Source: Clostridia bacterium (GTDB taxonomy: Bacteria > Bacillota > Clostridia > Lachnospirales > Lachnospiraceae). Taken from it: 41,229 nt of DNA. A model generated the notes under the pieces. The model saw nothing but the letters and a program-made list of their open reading frames with translations, did no database searches and was not told the origin of the DNA. Of the stretch, positions 14,841 through 22,405 are shown piece by piece. The stretch spans positions 1 through 41,229 of the forward strand of contig SAAH01000023.1 of the NCBI GenBank assembly GCA_009929525.1, written 5' to 3'. A program made the translations under genes and the position numbers. How positions within the stretch are numbered: position 1 is the first letter of the stretch; each line of letters begins with the position of its first letter.

Positions 14841-17800
14841 TTAATTACCTTTCTCGTGATTGATCAGTTTGTTCAAAACTTCAAACAGCTTTGTATAACT
14901 GATAGGTTTTGCTACATGACCATTCATTCCTGCGGAAAATGCTTTATTGACGTCCTCGCTGAAAGCATTTGCTGTCATCGCAACAATAGGGATCGTTTTC
15001 GCCTCCGGGTGCCTGCTGGCACGGATTGCCCTTGTAGCTTCATATCCATCCATTACAGGCATCTGTACATCCATCAAAACGGCGTCGAAACTGCCTGCAG
15101 GTGCCGCAGTAAAGGTATCAAGTGCCTGCTTTCCATCCGTAACAGGTACTATAGATAAACCGGCCTTTTGCAAAATATCCAATGCAATTTCCATGTTCAT
15201 GGCATTATCCTCTGCCAAAAGAACACGAAGCCCTGTCATATTCTTTTTCAGATCCATATCTGATTCTGTTTTCTCATCAGATTTATTTCCCCGCATGGCA
15301 GACATGGCTTCCAACAAATCTGACCGAAATACCGGCTTGCCTATGACCTTGTCCACGCCGGCTGCCTTTGCTTTATCAATTTCTTCCGCAATATTGTAAG
15401 TTGCCGCCACCAAAACCGGACATTGTGCTCCAAGCACTTTTCTAAATTTTTCTGCATCTGCAAGTTCAATTGCATCACAGTTCATAATACATATATGATA
15501 CGGGTAGTCGCTGGTCAGACGTCTTTTTATCCGCTTGACTGCATAGTCGATATCCGCAACAAGATCGGCTTTCATTCCCATCTCTTCCAGAGTCTTTTTC
15601 ACGTAATCTGTTCCATTTCCAGAATCAGAAACAAGCAGGATGCGAATATCGGAGTATTCCTGATCTTTCGCATTTTCATAACAATGATTCTTTGCCTTCT
15701 CAAACTGAATATCCACGGTAAAGGTTGTTCCCACATTTTGAGTGCTTTCTACAGTAAGGCTTCCTCCCATTAGTTCTGTCAGGCTGTGCGCAATAGAAAG
15801 TCCCAGCCCACTACCTCCAAATTTGCGGGCGGTAGCTGCCTCCTCTTGTTCAAATGGCTGGAACAGCCGTTCCATGTATTCCTTACTCATACCAATACCT
15901 GTATCACTGACCGTAAAACGGATATCCACGTGTTCCGCGTCAGCAGCAGGCTTTTGACTGATCAAAACCCGCACATTTCCGCCCTCTGGAGTAAACTTCA
16001 CCGCATTGGAAATCAAATTCATGATAACCTGATTCAGCCGCAATGCATCACCCGTTACCCATTCCTCCGTCAGACCGTCTAATTGTGTTGTAAGAGAAAC
16101 CCCCTTGCTCTTGCTTGTCTGATAAAAGATATTTGTCACATCCATGATTTCTTTTTTCATATCAAACTCTTCGGACGCAATTTTCATCTTACCATTCTCG
16201 ATGCTGGACATATCCAGTACATCATTGATGAGCTGTAAAAGATGTTTCGCCGCGATCCTGCTGTTGTCAATACAGTGCACGACTTTTTCTGAACATCCTT
16301 TATCTTCCTGGGCGATCTGCAGATATCCGATGATCGCATTCATAGGGGTTCGGATGTCATGGCTCATACGAGCCAGGAAATCACTCTTGGCTGAATTTGC
16401 TTTCTCCAGTTCAACATTTCTCTGCTGGTTCTTTCTTGCAAAAATAGCAAACATGATCACACACATGATCAGTATCACAATACCGGCCAGCAGCAATCCT
16501 GCCAGCAACGGCTGCTGACGGACAAATTCCAGCAGTACATTTTCCGTACTATGCCGCGTACCTTCACTCAGATACATGGTTTTGGCACTTTCTGACAATG
16601 TATGGATATATTTGTTGAGTGCAGCCAAAAACACATCATCCATAGATTGGGATACCGCAATGGTAACATCCACCTCTGCTTCCAACAGCGGAAGCGTGAC
16701 TAAATTAGAATGTCGCTCATACATCTGATATTCTGCCCTAAGATTATCCGCACACCCATAGTCCGCTTTACCTTCTTCCACTGCCTCAAAACATTCTACA
16801 AGGTTATCGCAGACAAGCACGTCACCATATGAATCCAGATTGAGCTGCTTGGCAAACTGCGAATAAACTGCAACTATACTTTCACTCAGTGCTTTCGTCG
16901 TGTTTTGTCTTGAAAAAAGCACCTGATTGACAGAGGTGATCGATTCTGAACAAACGAGATCATTGTCAATGCAATACTCTGTGGAAAAAGGCATTCCGAT
17001 CACGCAGTCATAATGATCGCTCTCCCACTTTTCTTTAGCCTCCTGTGCGCTTTGGCACAATGTATATTCAACCTTTAAATCATTTTTTTTCGCGAAATCA
17101 TTGAGCAGTGAAACGACCATACCCCCTGGCTCACTATTCTCATCCTGAAGCACATATGGCGCCGCATCTGCCATCGCAAGTACATGCAGCGTTCCTAGAG
17201 ATTCCATAAAAGAATCTTCATCGTCTGTCAGGACATAACCACTGGAGGTATCTCCAAAAAACTTTTCCTGCAAATTCTTTTGCAGATATGGACGAGTGTA
17301 ATTAAGCGCCTCTGTAGCAGCATCCAACTCATTAAGCAGTTCTGTATTGCCCTTTGTCGTAACAAAATAATAAGGGCGGGGTGCAAATTCAGCCACACTG
17401 CGTGTTCCTTCAAAATAACTTAATGTGATACTGCTGAGTACATCCGCTTTATCATCTTCCAAAAGTTGCAGCTGTTCCTCTGTACTTTCACATTCGATCA
17501 ATTGATAGGATACACCCAACTGATCCAGATAATTTTCCACTTCCTCATTACGAGTTTCTGCTGTTTTATAAACAGCAACACGCAGCGGAGAATATTTTGT
17601 ATAATTTACTGACGTGATTTTACTTTTTTCCAGTGCACAAAGTGTTGTATAGACGACACCATAATTATCTGTTGGAAAATCAAAAAGCTCCTCAACCGCA
17701 TCGCTTTTCAGCATAGGACCCAACAGGTCAGCCTCACCATTCATCACCATATCCATCGCACTCATAATTCCGTCATTGGAAGTCTGATCTTCAAACGTGA

Positions 17801-18077
17801 TATATTCCAGATTCCATCCGGCATATTCTGCCAGCTGCTGCAGATATTCATAATTATACCCCATCAGGTCGCCGCTTCCTCCCACATCACTCATACCACT
17901 TTGTGAAGGAAATGCCACCCTGACCGTTCTATGTGCAGCCCCGGATTTTTCGCTCTCATGAATCCCTCCGGCATATGCCAAAGTGGGCATAAACCCAGTC
18001 AGCAGTACAACGCACAGCAGTGCCGAAACCATCCGCAATATCTTGCCTCTACAATATCTCATCGTAAGAACCCCCAT
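14841..18077 (-). CDS. Hybrid sensor histidine kinase with two SBP_bac_3 sensor domains
   Basis: 1078 residues. An N-terminal signal helix (about 10-35) is followed by two periplasmic amino-acid-binding-protein-like modules (about 45-270 and 290-510), then a transmembrane helix (about 520-545, LLAGLLLAGIVILIMCVIMF). A HisKA domain has H573 in ARMSHDIRTPMNAI, and the ATPase has NLISNAVKFTPEGG and FGGSGLGLSI. A degenerate receiver (IMNCD in place of the usual acceptor motif) precedes a canonical C-terminal receiver with D1003 in AVLMDVQMPVMDGYEA. It probably senses amino acids or related solutes outside the cell. No partner regulator or phosphotransfer protein is adjacent. An alternative ATG at 18062 has a GGGGG-like site 8 nt upstream and may be the true start. 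Confidence 0.93.
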   Translation of the reverse strand: MGVLTMRYCRGKILRMVSALLCVVLLTGFMPTLAYAGGIHESEKSGAAHRTVRVAFPSQSGMSDVGGSGDLMGYNYEYLQQLAEYAGWNLEYITFEDQTSNDGIMSAMDMVMNGEADLLGPMLKSDAVEELFDFPTDNYGVVYTTLCALEKSKITSVNYTKYSPLRVAVYKTAETRNEEVENYLDQLGVSYQLIECESTEEQLQLLEDDKADVLSSITLSYFEGTRSVAEFAPRPYYFVTTKGNTELLNELDAATEALNYTRPYLQKNLQEKFFGDTSSGYVLTDDEDSFMESLGTLHVLAMADAAPYVLQDENSEPGGMVVSLLNDFAKKNDLKVEYTLCQSAQEAKEKWESDHYDCVIGMPFSTEYCIDNDLVCSESITSVNQVLFSRQNTTKALSESIVAVYSQFAKQLNLDSYGDVLVCDNLVECFEAVEEGKADYGCADNLRAEYQMYERHSNLVTLPLLEAEVDVTIAVSQSMDDVFLAALNKYIHTLSESAKTMYLSEGTRHSTENVLLEFVRQQPLLAGLLLAGIVILIMCVIMFAIFARKNQQRNVELEKANSAKSDFLARMSHDIRTPMNAIIGYLQIAQEDKGCSEKVVHCIDNSRIAAKHLLQLINDVLDMSSIENGKMKIASEEFDMKKEIMDVTNIFYQTSKSKGVSLTTQLDGLTEEWVTGDALRLNQVIMNLISNAVKFTPEGGNVRVLISQKPAADAEHVDIRFTVSDTGIGMSKEYMERLFQPFEQEEAATARKFGGSGLGLSIAHSLTELMGGSLTVESTQNVGTTFTVDIQFEKAKNHCYENAKDQEYSDIRILLVSDSGNGTDYVKKTLEEMGMKADLVADIDYAVKRIKRRLTSDYPYHICIMNCDAIELADAEKFRKVLGAQCPVLVAATYNIAEEIDKAKAAGVDKVIGKPVFRSDLLEAMSAMRGNKSDEKTESDMDLKKNMTGLRVLLAEDNAMNMEIALDILQKAGLSIVPVTDGKQALDTFTAAPAGSFDAVLMDVQMPVMDGYEATRAIRASRHPEAKTIPIVAMTANAFSEDVNKAFSAGMNGHVAKPISYTKLFEVLNKLINHEKGN

Positions 18078-18119
18078 TCTTCATTCATCTGCCTGTCATC
18101 CACGTGCCTTATTACCTTC

Positions 18120-18148
18120 ATTATAAGACTACCAAATCAGAATGACAA
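18120..18148 (-). promoter_or_regulatory. SigA-type promoter of the hybrid kinase gene
   Basis: -35 TTGTCA (18143-18148) and -10 TATAAT (18120-18125), 17-bp spacer, about 45 bp upstream of the start. Confidence 0.7.
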
Positions 18149-18252
18149 TCATTTCTGTCAAATGAAAGTTTATTTTGCGAATCCACCTGTGTGTTTTTGC
18201 AAAGTTATACCATTTCCCCTCCCCCAAAAATATACCCCACTGATTTTATACG

Positions 18253-18297
18253 AAAAAAGGAAGCAAATGATAAGTTTCCTTACATCTGCTTCCTTTT
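18253..18297 (-). terminator. Rho-independent terminator of the Gfo/Idh gene
   Basis: 15-nt arms (18255-18269 / 18283-18297) around AAAAGGAAGCA / TGCTTCCTTTT with one mismatch, followed by T6 on the minus strand. It lies directly after the oxidoreductase stop codon. Confidence 0.8.
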
Positions 18298-18310
18298 GAA
18301 TCATACCAAA

Positions 18311-19393
18311 TTATACGCTTGCTGTCAGCATTGAACCAACCGTCTCGAATTTTCCTGATGTACTGCTTAACATCATGGTTTCGACAACATCCAATACATG
18401 ATACGCCATTTCCTTATTCGCTCTATTTTTCGTCCCGTGTGCAATAGCGGCCGCCATCTCTGAAGGTCCGATACCTCTGCTGTTTTCGCTGTAAGGGAAT
18501 TCATTATCTATGATCTGCCAGGTTTCGGGATCATCGAAATCATACCCATTTTTCAGCAGCATATTTTTTCCGCCAAATTGATTAGGATCTGTCAGTCTCA
18601 TCATCCCTTCGGACCCTTGAATGGTAAACATAGCCTGATCCTGCAATACACTTTCACCATTTAGCACAAAGGTTCCAGTGACTCCGCTTGCCATTTCCAA
18701 TACAGCAAAGATCTGACTCTCATTCGGTGACTGGAAATTTTTACCATATTCAGTTGAACCCAGAAGTATGTTTGTACGAACAGGATTCAAGTTTTTCACT
18801 ACTGCAAATACTTTTTCCACCGGTCCCAGCAGATCAACAAGTGCCGTCAGATAATATACCCCGTAATCGTAACCAATCCCGCCTCCCGGTTGATTTAAAA
18901 ATGAAGATAAACTTGTAAGAAAATTCAAATCTCTATTGGCACAAATTTCAAATCCTGTAATAGTCCCTAATTCACCTGCATCCACATACTTTTTTGCGGT
19001 CTGATGTGATGCCCCCAAAAATGTATCCGGTGCTGCTCCAAGGTAAAGTTTTTTCTCTTCTGCAAGCCTCAATAATACAGCAGCCGACTCCCGGTCGATA
19101 GTAATCGTTTTTTCAGTATAAACATGTTTTCCTGCCTCTAATGCTCTTTTGATCAGTTCAAAATGTGTGTGTGCCGGTGTCAATATAACAACCATTTGAA
19201 TAGCCTCATTTTGCAGGAGATCCTCTACACTGCATGCGGTGATTCCATATTGAGCCGCTTTCTTTTTTGCACTTTCCATATGTCTCGCTGCGCAGGCTAT
19301 CACCTCAAGATTGTCAAACTTTTCAGTCATATTTTTTAAATAAATGTCACTGATAGCTCCGCAGCCAATAACTCCTACCTTCATTTTTTCCAT
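18311..19393 (-). CDS. Gfo/Idh/MocA-family NAD(P)-dependent oxidoreductase
   Basis: About 360 residues. The Rossmann fold opens at the N-terminus (KVGVIGCGAISDIYL). The family signature EAGKHVYTEK, with the conserved E-K pair, is at about 95-105. The C-terminal alpha/beta domain includes GGGIGYDYGVYYLTALVDLLG. It should oxidise or reduce a sugar, inositol or related polyol, but the substrate is not evident from sequence or neighbours. ATG at 19393 has an AAGGGGGAAA site. An upstream in-frame start at 19423 lacks one and is rejected. Monocistronic: own promoter and own terminator. Confidence 0.9.
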   Translation of the reverse strand: MEKMKVGVIGCGAISDIYLKNMTEKFDNLEVIACAARHMESAKKKAAQYGITACSVEDLLQNEAIQMVVILTPAHTHFELIKRALEAGKHVYTEKTITIDRESAAVLLRLAEEKKLYLGAAPDTFLGASHQTAKKYVDAGELGTITGFEICANRDLNFLTSLSSFLNQPGGGIGYDYGVYYLTALVDLLGPVEKVFAVVKNLNPVRTNILLGSTEYGKNFQSPNESQIFAVLEMASGVTGTFVLNGESVLQDQAMFTIQGSEGMMRLTDPNQFGGKNMLLKNGYDFDDPETWQIIDNEFPYSENSRGIGPSEMAAAIAHGTKNRANKEMAYHVLDVVETMMLSSTSGKFETVGSMLTASV

Positions 19394-19437
19394 TTGCTTT
19401 CCCCCTTGCCATTTTGTAAGCACTTCTTAATCTGTTT

Positions 19438-19466
19438 ATTATAATGCTTTCAAGTCAAAATAGCAA
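19438..19466 (-). promoter_or_regulatory. Promoter of the Gfo/Idh gene
   Basis: -35 TTGCTA (19461-19466) and -10 TATAAT (19438-19443) with a 17-bp spacer, 45 bp upstream of the start codon. Confidence 0.65.
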
Positions 19467-19492
19467 TCTGGCAGCCTGTCAATATCTGTCTT

Positions 19493-20104
19493 TTATATAT
19501 TTCTAAAGCAGTTTGGCTCTCTAACACTCATTATGATCATGTCAATTGCCTTTTCAACAGTAATTCTTGAAAGATTGATACACAAGTCATAGTTGTCAGC
19601 CTTGCCCCATGCAGCATCCGCATATTCATTATAGTAGGCAGCTCTTAATTTATCCATCTTATGGATTTTTTTCATGGCATCCTTTTCAGATAAATTATCT
19701 CTCCCGCACACTCTTTGTATGCGAGTCTCTTCATCTGCAGACAAAAATACCCGGAAAGGTTTTTCATCTTTTAATGTGTAATCTGCCGTTCTTCCAATGA
19801 TCACACATGATCCCTTCGCTGCGATTTCTTTTATTGCTTCTCTTTGGGCATCCATTTTGATTTCTTCTACCGTTTTCTGTCCGGTCAAGGTCCTGGTTCC
19901 CATTACAAGAGAATATAGAAAACTATTCGTTACGATTTCATCATTTTGAGCAATATATTCTTTTGACAACCCGCTGAGTGCCGCCGCTGACTCAATGATT
20001 TCCTTATCATAATAGGGAATATCCAGCGTTTCTGCCAATCTTTTTCCCAGTTCACGTCCACCTGCTCCAAATTGTCTTCCTATCGTTATAATTGTCTTTT
20101 CCAT
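19493..20104 (-). CDS. Cytidylate kinase-like family protein
   Basis: 203 residues. A P-loop-like N-terminus TIITIGRQFGAGGRELGKRLAE precedes a segment typical of the Cytidylate_kin2 family: IPYYDKEIIESAA, VIIGRTADYTL and the basic lid region RIQRVCGRDNLSEKDAMKKIHKMDK. True cytidylate kinases (Cmk) share the fold, but this family is separate and its substrate is unknown. It lies 4 bp after the MATE gene, so the two are co-transcribed, a pairing often seen in Clostridia. That suggests a shared or accessory role, but none is proven. Confidence 0.85.
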   Translation of the reverse strand: MEKTIITIGRQFGAGGRELGKRLAETLDIPYYDKEIIESAAALSGLSKEYIAQNDEIVTNSFLYSLVMGTRTLTGQKTVEEIKMDAQREAIKEIAAKGSCVIIGRTADYTLKDEKPFRVFLSADEETRIQRVCGRDNLSEKDAMKKIHKMDKLRAAYYNEYADAAWGKADNYDLCINLSRITVEKAIDMIIMSVREPNCFRNI

Positions 20105-20108
20105 ATAT

Positions 20109-21488
20109 TTATACCCCCTTCTGGTTCGACGTTGTATGTAATTCTTTCATGACCTTTCTCATCATGGCCACAACCACAAGAAATGTCATGATATCTGCGA
20201 TAGGTGCTGAAAATAATGGTCCCTTCACACCAAAAGCCAATGGCAAGATCAGCACCAGCGGAACAGACAAAATGAAATCTCTAAGCAGCGATACTCCCAT
20301 GGACATTACCGGCTTTCCTATCGATTGCAAAAATACACTCGTTGACTTCACCACACAGCAAAAAATGATCGTGCACAAGAAAATCCGAAATGATAAAATT
20401 CCAAATTCATTATATAAGTCACTTTCACTTCCAAACAAGCTGATTAATTGTAACGGGAAAATCTCAAAACAAATGGTTGCAATAATCCCGATACCGACTT
20501 CTACTATCATCATTTTTTTATAAATTTCCTTCACGCGTCCAAAATGGCCCGCTCCATAATTATATCCGACGATCGGCTGTGAACCTGCTGCCACACCGAT
20601 AACAAATGCGATCACGATCTGAAAGACTTTCATTACGATACCAACTACTGTCATGGGGATATCTGCCCCATATTTTGACATTGCTCCGTATTTGACCAAC
20701 ACATTATTCATAACTCCCATAATAATCACTATGGATAACTGTGTCAGGAAGCTGCTGATTCCCAATGGCTGGATGCGTTTTATGATCGCTCCTTTTACAG
20801 CGAAACTATTTTTCGATAATTTAAAAGATTTTGTATGGAACAGATAGTATACAGCGAGACACGCAGATACGATCTGCCCCACAATAGTAGCTATTGCTGC
20901 ACCTTTTACACCCCAATGAAATACAAATATTGCAATTGGGTCTAATATAATATTGATAACACATCCAACTAAAGTAGATATCATAGCAAACTGTGGACTT
21001 CCATCTGCACGGATCACAGAGTTCATCCCATTTGCAAACATAAAAAATGGGATTCCAACTGCGATAATATTAAAATATTCTCTGGCATATTCAATATTAT
21101 TTTCTGTTGCTCCAAATGTATGAAGGATTCCTTCACGACCACAAAGAAACAGGATCATTAAGATCACACTGCTGACCACCAATGTACTTATTGCATTACC
21201 GACTCCTTTTTTTATCCCCTCTGTATCTCTTTTTCCCTGACAGATACTCAAAAAAGCAGCACATCCATCACCAACCATCAAGGCAATAGCTAATGCTATG
21301 ACCGTAATTGGAAATACTACATTGGTTGCTCCATTTCCAAGATATCCGACACCTCTGCCAATAAATACCTGATCTACGATATTATAAAGTGATGATACAA
21401 GCAAAGACATGATACATGGGATTGAAAATTTCATCATAAGTTTCCCGATCGGCGCCTCTGCAAGATATTGATTTGAATTTTGATTCAT
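20109..21488 (-). CDS. MATE-family efflux transporter
   Basis: 459-residue, 12-helix multidrug and toxin extrusion protein. The two-fold repeat is visible: IGKLMMKFSIPCIMSLLVSSLYNIVDQVFIG in the first half and GISSFLTQLSIVIIMGVMNNVLVKYG in the second. GVAAGSQPIVGYNYGAG is typical of the DinF/NorM-like Firmicute branch. It would export drugs or metabolites using a Na+ or H+ gradient. AGGAGG site before the ATG. It is distinct from the second MATE gene at 32072, which belongs to a different regulatory group. Confidence 0.93.
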   Translation of the reverse strand: MNQNSNQYLAEAPIGKLMMKFSIPCIMSLLVSSLYNIVDQVFIGRGVGYLGNGATNVVFPITVIALAIALMVGDGCAAFLSICQGKRDTEGIKKGVGNAISTLVVSSVILMILFLCGREGILHTFGATENNIEYAREYFNIIAVGIPFFMFANGMNSVIRADGSPQFAMISTLVGCVINIILDPIAIFVFHWGVKGAAIATIVGQIVSACLAVYYLFHTKSFKLSKNSFAVKGAIIKRIQPLGISSFLTQLSIVIIMGVMNNVLVKYGAMSKYGADIPMTVVGIVMKVFQIVIAFVIGVAAGSQPIVGYNYGAGHFGRVKEIYKKMMIVEVGIGIIATICFEIFPLQLISLFGSESDLYNEFGILSFRIFLCTIIFCCVVKSTSVFLQSIGKPVMSMGVSLLRDFILSVPLVLILPLAFGVKGPLFSAPIADIMTFLVVVAMMRKVMKELHTTSNQKGV

Positions 21489-21512
21489 TTTACTTCCTCC
21501 TACTCATATTGC

Positions 21513-21536
21513 AGAATAGAGAATCTGATCTATTCT
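21513..21536 (-). promoter_or_regulatory. 8-bp inverted repeat before the MATE gene
   Basis: Perfect arms AGAATAGA (21513-21520) and TCTATTCT (21529-21536) separated by 8 nt, about 25 bp upstream of the start codon. Position and symmetry fit an operator for a dimeric repressor. Confidence 0.4.
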
Positions 21537-21546
21537 ACATAAACAT

Positions 21547-21587
21547 AAAAATAGCAGCTGACATGAAGGCATTCACATCAGCTACTA
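21547..21587 (-). terminator. Strong intrinsic terminator upstream of the MATE gene
   Basis: A 16-bp stem with three G-U pairs (21552-21567 / 21572-21587), loop TGCC, then TTTTT on the minus strand. It may end transcripts coming from the 21767 gene, or act as an attenuator for the MATE gene, since a possible promoter (TATAAT at 21601-21606) lies just before it. Confidence 0.7.
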
Positions 21588-21600
21588 CCCAACCTTATCA

Positions 21601-21643
21601 ATTATACTGTTTTATTCCTCTGTTCGTAATAGGTAATTATTAC
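21601..21643 (-). promoter_or_regulatory. Possible promoter with an overlapping palindrome
   Basis: -10 TATAAT (21601-21606) with a weak -35 TTACGA (21624-21629) at 17 bp. The palindrome GTAATA-N6-TATTAC (21626-21643) overlaps the -35, as a repressor site would. A transcript from here runs straight into the hairpin at 21547-21587. Confidence 0.4.
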
Positions 21644-21683
21644 TAAAGTTTTGCTTGGCTATATATGTGCATAATTACTATAT

Positions 21684-21770
21684 ATTGCTGCTTTTCCCTA
21701 TTTCTAATTTTCCAACTTTCATTTTTACAACAGAATGGATCAAGGTTGCTATTAAAAATTCCGCCTTTAA
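21684..21770 (-). pseudogene. Remnant of an AI-2E-family permease gene
   Basis: Translated on the minus strand this stretch reads ...EFLIATLIHSVVKMKVGKL.. and nearly matches residues inside the intact AI-2E-family permease at 30973 (FLIATLIQKVVKKTVGKL), and the DNA is also clearly similar to about 31880-31950. Only about 30 codons remain, closed by TAG. It directly follows and slightly overlaps the stop of the 21767 gene. That gene's promoter region is a near copy of the one driving the intact permease operon, so this looks like a scar of a duplicated operon. Confidence 0.75.
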
Positions 21771-22279
21771 ATCGGATTAAATAATACTTCTCTCAAACAG
21801 TTTTGTTGCTCCAATACTTTACAGAGTTCATTTGGGAAATAAAGCGATGCCTTTTTACGAAGCTGCACTGATTTCGTCTGCTGTAATATCTCCGCAACAA
21901 ACTGCGAACAAAAATAATGATTTTTTATTTTAAATGGAATCCGAAGCGCACAAAGGAAAACTCCAAAACTTGAGTAGGATAAGACCGCTGAATTTTCCTT
22001 CATTCTTTCAATATTCTGATGGATTTGTTCGTATTCCTCCTCTGTGACTTCCAGTCGATAAGCAATACTTTTCCCCATCCTTACTTTTTCTTTGTGTTTC
22101 TCCGGATGTTCTATACGAAATCCCTTGAAATTAAAGCTGTAAAAACAATCTTCATCCAAGGATATGGATGCATGTGTATACCCTCTACCCGTAATATAAT
22201 AAACAAAATTCGAAACCTTATCATAATACCTGGTGAACAACACGGTAACGATTTTACTATCTGGTTTTTTCATAAACAT
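21767..22279 (-). CDS. Permuted papain-like (NlpC/P60-type) protein
   Basis: 170 residues, no signal peptide or membrane helix. A histidine in GYTHASISLDED and a later cysteine in HYFCSQFVAEIL give the His-then-Cys order of circularly permuted NlpC/P60 proteins (YiiX/LRAT-like superfamily), which include amidases, peptidases and lipid acyl hydrolases. The family call rests on these motifs and is moderate; the substrate is unknown. Two ATGs are possible, 22279 and 22273, and the AAAGGG site suits the second. It is expressed from a box promoter at 22341-22387 and so belongs to the repeat-box regulon. Confidence 0.65.
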   Translation of the reverse strand: MFMKKPDSKIVTVLFTRYYDKVSNFVYYITGRGYTHASISLDEDCFYSFNFKGFRIEHPEKHKEKVRMGKSIAYRLEVTEEEYEQIHQNIERMKENSAVLSYSSFGVFLCALRIPFKIKNHYFCSQFVAEILQQTKSVQLRKKASLYFPNELCKVLEQQNCLREVLFNPI

Positions 22280-22304
22280 AATCCCTTTCTTCTAAAACAA
22301 AAAC

Positions 22305-22350
22305 ATGCTATAATAATCGCTCAAATTTCTTGATACGATTATTATGGCAT
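22305..22350. repeat. Dyad at the start of the 21767 transcript
   Basis: Arms CATGCTATAATAATCG and CGATTATTATGGCATG flank about 16 nt. On the minus strand the downstream arm is followed by TTTTTGTTTT, so it could terminate the radical SAM operon or form a hairpin at the 5' end of the 21767 mRNA. The -10 hexamer lies within the arm. An equivalent dyad occurs at about 33461-33529. Confidence 0.6.
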
Positions 22351-22387
22351 GGTAATATTTATGTTTTGTCAGAGTATTATTTGAGAA
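22341..22387 (-). promoter_or_regulatory. Box promoter C (three 11-bp repeats) of the 21767 gene
   Basis: Repeats on the minus strand at 22377-22387 (TTCTCAAATAA), 22366-22376 and 22355-22365, then 8 nt, then -10 CATAAT (22341-22346). TTAAT lies just upstream of the first repeat. The 75-bp block around it is almost identical to promoter D. Confidence 0.8.
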
Positions 22388-22405
22388 TTATTAATTGCAG
22401 GTTTT

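Noticed and set aside
15742-16518. Several plus-strand frames inside the hybrid kinase gene
   Set aside because: They are antisense shadows of a 1078-codon gene with clear domains and have no start signals.
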